A stretch of DNA of 11,355 bases from Methanobrevibacter sp. (lineage in GTDB: Archaea > Methanobacteriota > Methanobacteria > Methanobacteriales > Methanobacteriaceae), in NCBI GenBank assembly GCA_017652345.1, contig JAGCBE010000296.1, forward strand, positions 1 through 11,355, written 5' to 3'. Below the pieces are notes generated by a model. It was not told the DNA's origin, did not search any database, and saw nothing but the letters and a program-made list of their open reading frames with translations. Below are positions 6,154-11,202 of the stretch, in pieces. Made by a program: the position numbers and the translations under genes. The stretch's first letter is position 1, and the number at the start of each line of letters is the position of its first letter.

Positions 6154-6165
6154 TTAGAGGTAACT

Positions 6166-6468
6166 ATGAAGGCTGAAAAGTTCAATGAATTGAATCAAAA
6201 TATGAGCAAGTTTTTTGATGCTTGCGAATTTAATGTGACTATTGAAGATGGTGATGAAAAGACTGTCCTTAAAGTAATTGACAAAGACCACCATGACCGG
6301 GTTGTTGTAGAAATGTACTTTATTAATTTTCTCAACACTAATTGTTCTAATAAGGGATATGATTTAGTTGAATGGGAATTGCAGTATGATTTTGCACGAT
6401 ATGATAAGGATAGTTTAACCCCGGCTGAACTTAGTGCTGTGAAAAATCTAATCCAAATGTATAAGTAA
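6166..6468 (+). CDS. Hypothetical protein, 100 aa
   Basis: GAGGTAAC (6157-6164) directly precedes the ATG, the same module as at the promoter-proximal genes but here within an operon. The product is soluble and acidic, with an N-terminal helix (KFNELNQNMSKFFDACEF), a strand region (FNVTIEDGDEKTVLKVIDKD), strands (RVVVEMYFINFL), and a C-terminal helix (TPAELSAVKNLIQMYK). No known family is recognised. No terminator hairpin follows, only the next promoter. Confidence 0.82.
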   Translation: MKAEKFNELNQNMSKFFDACEFNVTIEDGDEKTVLKVIDKDHHDRVVVEMYFINFLNTNCSNKGYDLVEWELQYDFARYDKDSLTPAELSAVKNLIQMYK

Positions 6469-6484
6469 TTTTACATTTAACCAT

Positions 6485-6513
6485 TTGACAAAACTTAACA
6501 AATTTTCTATTTT
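6485..6513 (+). promoter_or_regulatory. Sigma70-type promoter
   Basis: TTGACA 6485-6490, 17-base spacer, TATTTT 6508-6513, predicted start near 6520. It is followed by CGAGGTAAC (6534-6542) and ATG 6544. The box ATTTTACA (6468-6475) ends nine bases before the -35, as at the promoter at 8189. Confidence 0.82.
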
Positions 6514-6543
6514 GTATTTAAACAATTAACAAACGAGGTAACT

Positions 6544-6816
6544 ATGGCAAAACATTTCACCAAATCCATTTTCAACACTATCATTCAGGCATTCTACAAG
6601 GAAATCCGTGACAACAAGGGTAAGCTTGGTGAACCGAATGTTGTGATTTATCGTTATGACAAGCCCGATTTTACATTCAATCCGCGAAAGGATATGAAGG
6701 TTGGTAAGGACACCTTGACGGTTGGAAATGAAGTTATCAACTACAAGGAAATTCGTGGTGTGAATTTCTATTTTGACAATGAAGAATCGGTTCGTGCTTT
6801 CCAGGGTCGCCGATAA
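6544..6816 (+). CDS. Hypothetical basic protein, 90 aa
   Basis: Strong SD CGAGGTAAC ends one base before the ATG. The product is basic (MAKHFTKSIFNTIIQAFYKEIRDNKGK at the N-terminus, partly helical), then strand-rich with short turns (VVIYRYDKPDFTFNPRKD; VGKDTLTVGNEVINYKEIRG), and ends ESVRAFQGRR. The codons include CGC and CCG, and the gene has its own promoter and is followed by another, so it may form a monocistronic, highly expressed unit. No family is recognised. No hairpin is seen after the stop, only AAAAATTTTT. Confidence 0.82.
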   Translation: MAKHFTKSIFNTIIQAFYKEIRDNKGKLGEPNVVIYRYDKPDFTFNPRKDMKVGKDTLTVGNEVINYKEIRGVNFYFDNEESVRAFQGRR

Positions 6817-6835
6817 AAATTTTTCAATCCACCCA

Positions 6836-6864
6836 TTGACAAGATGGAGTGGATTTATTATTAT
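6836..6864 (+). promoter_or_regulatory. Sigma70-type promoter
   Basis: TTGACA 6836-6841, 17-base spacer, TATTAT 6859-6864, predicted start near 6871. CGAGGTA at 6879-6885 precedes ATG 6891. The spacer begins AGATGGA, as does that of the promoter at 11058, suggesting that the two share an origin. Confidence 0.82.
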
Positions 6865-6890
6865 TTAATTACAAACAACGAGGTATAACT

Positions 6891-7718
6891 ATGGGATTGA
6901 AACCCGGACAGGAAATTTTTAAAATAGTGATGGACTTTGAATCTTGGCAGTTGGATGACCCCAATCCAGGCCGTCAGGAATTCTTTGCTGAAGTAATGTC
7001 CGCATTGGAAAACAATGAACTTGGCCTTGCCACATTCAATATTGGTGTTCCAATGGAAAAGGGTACTGGTGGTTATTTCACTAATCATTTGAACTTGGAT
7101 AAGATTTGTTTGCCAAACATCGTAAAGGTAGATGAAACTAACCATACGATTAAGTTTGTAGACCAGCAATTTGAACCGGAAGAAATTGAAGACGAAGACC
7201 CTGCATTGTTGAAGGATTTGACTATGTCTGCTGAAGAATCATTTGCGGTATTCGTTCACGAAGCATGTCACTTCTTGCATTTCTCCCGCGACAACGGTGA
7301 ATTTATTTCTCCTTTAATGAAGGGTAAGAAATATTCTATGAATGAACTTGTTCAATCACCGAAGGTTCGCCGTGAAGCTGAATTTGAAGCTGGTTATCGT
7401 AGTGTTCGTTACGATATGCTCTACAAGCTTTGTCCTGGTACACGCCGTATTCTAGAAACCAATTTGGTTAATATGATGAATTACGATTTGAAGAACCAGA
7501 CTCAGGAATGGAAGGAACAGTATACCAATGCTACTCGCCCGTTCTATGATTTGGCTAAGGACAAGGAAGGCAATGTAATTTTTGGTGCTGATGGTTTGCC
7601 ACGAGTTGGTGAATTGAAGGACCGTGACGGATTAATGAAATACAATCAATCAATTCGTGATAAGGTACAGAAATTTACTGAATGGGCAGACCCCAACCAT
7701 GTAATTGTTCTTCCATAA
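6891..7718 (+). CDS. Putative zinc metalloprotease (HEACH motif), 275 aa
   Basis: ATG 6891 lies seven bases after GAGG (6880-6883). An earlier in-frame start at 6849 is inside the promoter. Residues 118-131 read FAVFVHEACHFLHF, a hydrophobic strand/helix with H123-E124-x-x-H127, the zinc-binding and catalytic signature of zincin metallopeptidases. A likely third ligand is one of E162, E164 or E166 in REAEFEAGYR, about 36-40 residues downstream, which would make it a gluzincin-type enzyme. The N-terminal 110 residues are acidic with no signal peptide, and the C-terminal 80 residues are charged and helical, so it probably acts in the host cytoplasm. Lysine codons are mostly AAG, unlike the AAA-rich genes downstream, suggesting strong expression. 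The substrate is unknown. The motif is short, so a non-peptidase zinc protein is possible. Confidence 0.88.
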   Translation: MGLKPGQEIFKIVMDFESWQLDDPNPGRQEFFAEVMSALENNELGLATFNIGVPMEKGTGGYFTNHLNLDKICLPNIVKVDETNHTIKFVDQQFEPEEIEDEDPALLKDLTMSAEESFAVFVHEACHFLHFSRDNGEFISPLMKGKKYSMNELVQSPKVRREAEFEAGYRSVRYDMLYKLCPGTRRILETNLVNMMNYDLKNQTQEWKEQYTNATRPFYDLAKDKEGNVIFGADGLPRVGELKDRDGLMKYNQSIRDKVQKFTEWADPNHVIVLP

Positions 7719-7742
7719 TGGAATTAAAACGGAGAAATCAAA

Positions 7743-8027
7743 ATGAAAGAAATAAAGGTGCTGAAACTTCATGATGACTTTATGGAAGAAGTTCGCCATA
7801 CAGTTGAAGAAATTACGAAGCTGAAGCGACAGGGTAAATATAAGGATGCTGCAAAAATGTCATTGGAATTGGCTAAGTCAAAGGTTGATTACTATGAACA
7901 GTTTGTAGACGAATCTGAACCAACATCCAATTACAAGAAAATCCACCAAGACGATTATGTAGCTGCATTGAAGCACCTTTCTATGGCAATTGATGAAGCT
8001 TATGAATATGGCATTTTGAAGGATTAA
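7743..8027 (+). CDS. Hypothetical helical protein, 94 aa
   Basis: GGAG in ACGGAGAAATCAAA precedes ATG 7743, which lies 24 bases after the protease stop, so the two are co-transcribed. The product is almost wholly predicted helix with heptad-like spacing (DDFMEEVRHTVEEITKLKRQ; YKDAAKMSLELAKSKVDYYE; AALKHLSMAIDEAYEYG). It may form a small helical bundle and could be a partner or regulator of the protease next to it, an inference from position only. It is followed by the candidate small RNA and terminator. Confidence 0.82.
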   Translation: MKEIKVLKLHDDFMEEVRHTVEEITKLKRQGKYKDAAKMSLELAKSKVDYYEQFVDESEPTSNYKKIHQDDYVAALKHLSMAIDEAYEYGILKD

Positions 8028-8093
8028 TTGATTTTGTTGTTACCTCGGGAATGGGTAGGTCTTGCGAGTGCTTGGCCTACCCGTTCTTCTTTC
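8028..8093 (+). ncRNA. Candidate 3'-UTR small RNA with an anti-RBS seed
   Basis: Between the stop at 8027 and the terminator hairpin lies GTTGTTACCTCG (8036-8047). It is the exact reverse complement of CGAGGTAACAAC at 5799-5810, the ribosome binding site of the gene at 5812. It also pairs over nine bases with the sites at 6534-6542 and 8235-8243, over eight with 6157-6164, and over seven with 6879-6885. An RNA ending at the terminator would carry this single-stranded seed just 5' of a stable hairpin, the usual build of a 3'-UTR-derived small RNA. Its existence as a separate RNA is inferred. Confidence 0.35.
8049..8093 (+). terminator. Probable intrinsic terminator with large loop
   Basis: GAATGGGTAGG (8049-8059) pairs with CCTACCCGTTC (8076-8086) over 11 positions with one G-U pair, around a 16-base loop. 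It is followed by TTCTTTC. The GC-rich stem stands out in this AT-rich region. The T-tract is interrupted, so termination may be partial. Confidence 0.65.
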
Positions 8094-8188
8094 AATTAAG
8101 ATTGATTGGTTATTCAAACTATAAGATAATGGTTTAGAATCAAAGCACTTGCGATATTAATGTAAACAAATATTTTACAATATTTCTA

Positions 8189-8217
8189 TTGACTTTTTAA
8201 ACAAATTTTACTAAGTT
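8189..8217 (+). promoter_or_regulatory. Probable sigma70-type promoter, weak -10
   Basis: TTGACT 8189-8194 is followed at 17 bases by TAAGTT (8212-8217), a poor -10. Context supports it: ATTTTACA ends nine bases upstream, and CGAGGTAAC (8235-8243) and ATG 8245 follow, exactly as at 6485. The gapped inverted repeat AAATATT (8168-8174) / AATATTT (8179-8185) lies just upstream. TAATAT at 8218-8223 is the alternative -10 but is too far from the -35. Confidence 0.6.
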
Positions 8218-8244
8218 TAATATGTAAAAACAAACGAGGTAACT

Positions 8245-8478
8245 ATGACAACAATTAAAAATCTAAAATTTGATGGTGCTCCGGCTTGGAACCCCGAAGA
8301 TTGTTTGAATCTCATTGACCAAGGTTCAAATACATTTGTTTATACTCACGAAGATTATAAACTTACCTATAAGTTCAATGAAAATTTTACTAAATGTCAT
8401 ATTACAAATGTCAATATTCACACCAAATTTATGATGGCACCTTTGGATGTTAATGTAGATATTATTGAAAAGGAGTAA
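8245..8478 (+). CDS. Hypothetical protein, 77 aa
   Basis: CGAGGTAAC ends one base before ATG 8245. The product starts MTTIKNLKFDGAPAWNPEDC and is predicted mostly strand afterwards (NTFVYTHEDYKLTYKFNENF; CHITNVNIHTKFMM). It is small and soluble, with no family recognised. It is first in a unit that seems to run to 10824. Its last codons (GAA AAG GAG) form the SD of the next gene. Confidence 0.8.
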   Translation: MTTIKNLKFDGAPAWNPEDCLNLIDQGSNTFVYTHEDYKLTYKFNENFTKCHITNVNIHTKFMMAPLDVNVDIIEKE

Positions 8479-8481
8479 ATT

Positions 8482-9063
8482 ATGTTTGACTTTGAAAAAC
8501 CTGAATTTGAACACGAACTTAGTGAATACGAAAGAATTGAAATCAGAAATAAAATTTCCGATGTTATGACAGAACATTTCAATGATGATACTGTTAAAGA
8601 AGAATACAATGCAAAGACTGGTCATATTTCATTGGAATATACCTGGTATTTGTTGAGTGGCTATAAACCAACATTGGAAGAAGTCAATAATAAAATGCTT
8701 AAAACGCTTGCTAAGTATAAAACAGATTATTTTGACTTTACCACTGAAATCAAAAATGAAATTCTTAAGGCTTGTAAATTCCGTGACAAGGATAAAGTCA
8801 ATGCTGCTGCATATACGGCATTTGTTATGGCTGAACAAGATATCATCGCAGATAAGGATTTACAGAAGAAAATTCTTGAACAGAAAACTGATATTGAAGA
8901 TTTCTATGCTAAGATGGGTCTGAATGGTTACATGACTTATTCTATCAATATGGAAATGATTACTCGTTGGTCTAATGAAAAGTACACCGATACGATTTTC
9001 AAGAAGAAAGTCTACGATGAAATTGAACTTATTGAAAAAGAACCACTTCCGGAGAAGAAGTAA
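8482..9063 (+). CDS. Hypothetical acidic helical protein, 193 aa
   Basis: AGGAG (8471-8475) lies six bases before ATG 8482. The N-terminus is acidic (FDFEKPEFEHELSEYE), and the rest is mainly helical and rich in Lys and Glu, with a central segment YNAKTGHISLEYTWYLLSGY and an Ala-rich helix (NAAAYTAFVMAEQD). No signal, membrane segment or catalytic motif is visible. Its end carries GGAGAAG and overlaps the next start as TAATG. I do not recognise it. Confidence 0.83.
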   Translation: MFDFEKPEFEHELSEYERIEIRNKISDVMTEHFNDDTVKEEYNAKTGHISLEYTWYLLSGYKPTLEEVNNKMLKTLAKYKTDYFDFTTEIKNEILKACKFRDKDKVNAAAYTAFVMAEQDIIADKDLQKKILEQKTDIEDFYAKMGLNGYMTYSINMEMITRWSNEKYTDTIFKKKVYDEIELIEKEPLPEKK

Positions 9064-9551
9064 TGAAACCAGCAAGAAGTGCAGCACTAATCAATTACGA
9101 ATATCTTAAAAACGAAAAGAATAAATTAACTCGGAAAGATAATATTTTCATTTCTTGTAGTGAAACAGGTATACAACAATATCCAGCACAATATGCAATG
9201 AGATTGACCACTTTTCTTAATATTGATGTTTCTCATATTAAGCCAAAGTTTTATAAAACAAAAGTATTAAATTCATTTACAAGTACATTCCCAACAGAAA
9301 TTGGTAAAAAGCCTTACTATGTGATTGAATTGTATTTTGATTCTTTTCATGCAGCAATGTTTCTAACTAAACGGAAACAAGTTGTTGAAATGATGAATGA
9401 CTTCTTGCAAGTATATAAAAAGAAGGTTGCTTCTCATATAATGGAACCTCAAAAGTATTCTGCATTCATTGATAAATGGCATAAAGCTTCTATGTTATCT
9501 TATAAACTCGAAAATATGAAACAGGATTTTCAACATGAAAATGAGCGCTAA
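9063..9551 (+). CDS. Hypothetical protein, 162 aa, with extended D-F-type tail
   Basis: ATG 9063 overlaps the previous stop. The product has a basic N-terminus (MKPARSAALINYEYLKNEKN), a strand-rich middle (KPYYVIELYFDSFHAAMFLT), and a C-terminal helical region (KQVVEMMNDFLQVYKKKVAS; WHKASMLSYKLENM). It then has K-Q-D-F-Q followed by six more residues, HENER being the last five. K-L-E-N-M-K-Q-D-F-Q matches the terminal tail of the next four genes, where the stop follows D-F-x at once or after one residue. Here the frame runs on and overlaps the next gene by 17 bases. AGGA inside the Q-D codons serves as SD for ATG 9535. It is a distant or composite member of the D-F-tail group. Function unknown. 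Confidence 0.8.
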   Translation: MKPARSAALINYEYLKNEKNKLTRKDNIFISCSETGIQQYPAQYAMRLTTFLNIDVSHIKPKFYKTKVLNSFTSTFPTEIGKKPYYVIELYFDSFHAAMFLTKRKQVVEMMNDFLQVYKKKVASHIMEPQKYSAFIDKWHKASMLSYKLENMKQDFQHENER

Positions 9552-9915
9552 AGATAAATTCTTTGAAATTGCAAAATGTTTTGGTTTACATATTGTTGAA
9601 CCAGACAAAAATGCTAAGTTTATATTTGACAAAAATTATTATTATGCTTACATTGGTAATATCAAATCATTTGAAGACTTGTCTGATAGAGATGAACAAT
9701 GTATTTTAAGATATTCTAATTTGGATAGAACTATATGGATTCCAAAACGATTAATGACCTCACATTCAAGATTATATTTTCATTCATTTTATCCTGTATG
9801 TGGTGAATCTGCAACAATTGAAAATATAAAAGAAGAAGTATCACAATTGATTATCTTATTTAAAAAACAATTAAATGAACTTAATAAGTATAAAATTGAA
9901 ATGGATTTTGTATGA
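9535..9915 (+). CDS. D-F-tail family protein, 126 aa
   Basis: ATG 9535 is eight bases after AGGA (9523-9526). ATG 9541 is in frame but too far from the SD. It begins MKMSAKDKFFEIAKCFGLHI, comparable with the KKYCKSIGL and NVCKKYGIKI openings of its relatives. It then has Tyr-rich strands (FDKNYYYAYIGNI), a C-terminal helix (IKEEVSQLIILFKKQLNELN), and the tail YKIEMDFV. Its tail E-x-D-F-V equals that of the gene at 601. The tail codons (ATGGATTTTG) contain only a weak SD for the next gene, whose ATG overlaps the stop as ATGA. Lysine is nearly always AAA. Function unknown. Confidence 0.82.
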   Translation: MKMSAKDKFFEIAKCFGLHIVEPDKNAKFIFDKNYYYAYIGNIKSFEDLSDRDEQCILRYSNLDRTIWIPKRLMTSHSRLYFHSFYPVCGESATIENIKEEVSQLIILFKKQLNELNKYKIEMDFV

Positions 9916-10256
9916 CTTTGAATTATAATGAATTTATTGATGGTATTGTTGCTAGATTGTATTATTGGATTCAATATTATAATGAGATGTATAAAAATAA
10001 ACCAGAAGCAATAGAAAAATACGGTATTTATGCAGAGTTCAGTACGAATTATGACTATTGCCATAATACAGGAATCTATGGTTCAGTTCACACGAAAAGA
10101 TGTGTATTAGATAATCGTAGAGAATGCATGTTCTTTGAAGGTTTTGACTGGACTAAAGAAAAACTTAGAATTGAACTAGATAAGGTTGTACTCAAAATCT
10201 GGAAAGAAAACGAAACCATTTATAAGTTAAAAAGAATAGAAGAGGATTTCAAATGA
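9912..10256 (+). CDS. D-F-tail family protein, 114 aa
   Basis: The start overlaps the previous stop (ATGA). The N-terminal part is Tyr-rich (ARLYYWIQYYNEMYKNK), the middle is polar with YDYCHNTGIYGSVHTKRC, and the end is a charged helix (KEKLRIELDKVVLKIWKENE) with the tail LKRIEEDFK. GAGG at 10242-10245, coding for E-E-D, is the SD of the next gene. The N-terminal part differs from the other members, so similarity rests mainly on the last 30-35 residues. No membrane segment or catalytic motif is visible. Confidence 0.82.
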   Translation: MTLNYNEFIDGIVARLYYWIQYYNEMYKNKPEAIEKYGIYAEFSTNYDYCHNTGIYGSVHTKRCVLDNRRECMFFEGFDWTKEKLRIELDKVVLKIWKENETIYKLKRIEEDFK

Positions 10257-10507
10257 CTCTTAATGCTATTAAAAATGTTTGTAAAAAATATGGTATTAAA
10301 ATTCACCATAATTGGTTGATTTACAACAATGACCTAATTGGTCAGATTGAGAAAATGTCTGGAGATTATTCTGTCTTTCTAGAATATTGCCACGAAATAC
10401 TTGATACTCCTGAACTATTCATTTCAGCATTCAATAATAAAATTGAATCTAGAAAACGCTATGAAATCAGGAAGAAGATGATGCTGATGGAAAAGGATTT
10501 TGAATGA
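10253..10507 (+). CDS. D-F-tail family protein, short form, 84 aa
   Basis: This is the shortest member. It begins MTLNAIKNVCKKYGIKIHHN, very like the opening of the gene at 601. Strand residues follow (WLIYNNDLIGQIEKMSGDYS), then a C-terminal helix (FNNKIESRKRYEIRKKMM) and the tail LMEKDFE. SD GAGG lies seven bases before the ATG, which overlaps the previous stop. AAGGA (10493-10497) in the tail codons serves the next gene. It may represent the minimal family core. Function unknown. Confidence 0.82.
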   Translation: MTLNAIKNVCKKYGIKIHHNWLIYNNDLIGQIEKMSGDYSVFLEYCHEILDTPELFISAFNNKIESRKRYEIRKKMMLMEKDFE

Positions 10508-10824
10508 CTAAACTTACTCGTGAAGATTATATTGAAATTTGTAAACAATATCTTATTGCTGATAAAGAAAATATAAGTTTTTATCTGAAGAAAGTTTATG
10601 TTGATTATGAAGTATTCTTTTGGGTTGAAGAATATGAATATGTCAAATATTATAAAAAATTAAGTATAACACCTTCACATGACATTGTAACAAATTATGA
10701 TGGTCATGAAATAATTGAAACTAAAGAACGATTGATAGATGCTATATCTGAATTTTTTAAAAATTATAAGATGAAACAAATCCATGTCAAAAAACTTGAA
10801 ATCAAAAAAGATTTTCAAGTTTAA
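10504..10824 (+). CDS. D-F-tail family protein, last of the cluster, 106 aa
   Basis: ATG overlaps the previous stop (ATGA) with AAGGA six bases upstream. It opens MTKLTREDYIEICKQYLIAD, has a strand-rich aromatic middle (YVDYEVFFWVEEYEYVKYYK), and ends with a helix and the tail LEIKKDFQV. The D-F is kept although no gene follows closely, the stop is TAA and the tail codons (AAAAAAGATTTT) lack an SD. So the tail is unlikely to exist only to provide ribosome binding sites. No terminator directly follows. The nearest is at 10991. Confidence 0.82.
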   Translation: MTKLTREDYIEICKQYLIADKENISFYLKKVYVDYEVFFWVEEYEYVKYYKKLSITPSHDIVTNYDGHEIIETKERLIDAISEFFKNYKMKQIHVKKLEIKKDFQV

Positions 10825-10883
10825 ACTTAAACACTTTTTCACAGAAAATGCAAAATCTGAAAAAGTAAAGTTATATATACAAT

Positions 10884-10958
10884 ATGAAAATGAATAGACC
10901 CACAATAAAATTACAACCAACAGATTTGAAATATGAATCTGGTAATTTTGTTGTGTAG
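10884..10958 (+). CDS. Possible leader peptide, 24 aa
   Basis: ATG 10884 to TAG 10956-10958 encodes a short peptide beginning MKMNRPTIKLQPTDLK and ending SGNFVV. No SD precedes it. A TATATA at 10872-10877 might act as a -10 placing the start of transcription at the ATG, but no good -35 is seen. Interest comes from position: its last codons are strand 1 of the long stem of the candidate attenuator. It may equally be a gene remnant or chance ORF. Confidence 0.22.
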   Translation: MKMNRPTIKLQPTDLKYESGNFVV

Positions 10959-11021
10959 ACATTCATTTTAAAGGATGGAGAGCAAAATTACCAGAACACA
11001 TTTAGTTGTTCTGGTTTTTTT
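10938..11021 (+). promoter_or_regulatory. Candidate transcription attenuator (mutually exclusive stems)
   Basis: TCTGGTAATTTTG (10938-10950) and CAAAATTACCAGA (10983-10995) are perfect reverse complements (13 bp, 15 with one G-U pair) with a 32-base gap. The last five bases of strand 2 (CCAGA, 10991-10995) are also the first five of the terminator stem at 10991-11014. The two hairpins therefore cannot form together, which is the arrangement of an antiterminator and terminator. What would switch it is not visible. Confidence 0.5.
10991..11021 (+). terminator. Intrinsic terminator
   Basis: CCAGAACA (10991-10998), an 8-base loop, TGTTCTGG (11007-11014) and seven T (11015-11021) make a perfect stem and U-tract. 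It would end the transcript coming from the D-F-tail operon unless the longer upstream stem sequesters CCAGA. Confidence 0.88.
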
Positions 11022-11057
11022 GTATCTAAAAATTTACAACTTTTTTAAAAAATACTA

Positions 11058-11086
11058 TTGCCAAGATGGATTATTTTTACTATTAT
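11058..11086 (+). promoter_or_regulatory. Probable promoter (first of a tandem pair)
   Basis: TTGCCA 11058-11063, 17-base spacer, TATTAT 11081-11086. The spacer begins AGATGGA, as at the promoter at 6836, and ATTTACA (11032-11038) lies 19 bases upstream. The predicted start is near 11093. Only a 15-codon ORF lies close downstream, so it probably drives the gene at 11291 through a longer leader, or an RNA. Confidence 0.6.
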
Positions 11087-11167
11087 TTAACTCGTGGTGA
11101 AAATGTCCACAAAAATCATTTGGAGTTTTAGTAAATCAAAATTTACATAAAAATTTCAAATGACCCA

Positions 11168-11196
11168 TTGACAAAAACGAATTAGTTTTCTATATT
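11168..11196 (+). promoter_or_regulatory. Sigma70-type promoter (second of a tandem pair)
   Basis: TTGACA 11168-11173, 17-base spacer, TATATT 11191-11196, predicted start near 11203. ATTTCA ends at 11158, nine bases before the -35, and ATTTACA ends at 11147, 20 bases before it. This is the closest match to consensus among the promoters at this edge. Confidence 0.85.
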
Positions 11197-11202
11197 TGGT
11201 TT

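Noticed and set aside
6849..6891. Earlier in-frame start for the metalloprotease
   Set aside because: It falls within the promoter spacer and -10 region, upstream of the predicted transcription start.
8038..8047. GTTACCTCG as the RBS of a minus-strand gene
   Set aside because: On the minus strand CGAGGTAAC is followed by AACAAAATCAATT with no ATG, GTG or TTG at a workable distance, and no supporting frame.
286..10962. Many minus-strand frames of 60-103 codons opposite the annotated genes
   Set aside because: They lie inside + strand genes with better start signals, SD sequences and overlaps. None has a recognisable motif or its own RBS that I can see.
11041..11052. TTTTTTAAAAAA palindrome
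   Set aside because: It is pure AT with no stable RNA stem, expected by chance in this composition, and may merely add DNA curvature upstream of the 11058 promoter.
10974..11100. A 41-codon + strand frame starting at the ATG in AAAGGATGG
   Set aside because: The purines abut the ATG with no spacing, and the frame reads through the intrinsic terminator and over a promoter. The product is a low-complexity hydrophobic string typical of translated AT-rich noncoding DNA.
11103..11150. A 15-codon ORF after the promoter at 11058
   Set aside because: It has only a weak GGTG before the ATG and no conserved feature can be judged. It is too short to support, and is mentioned in case ribosome data exist.
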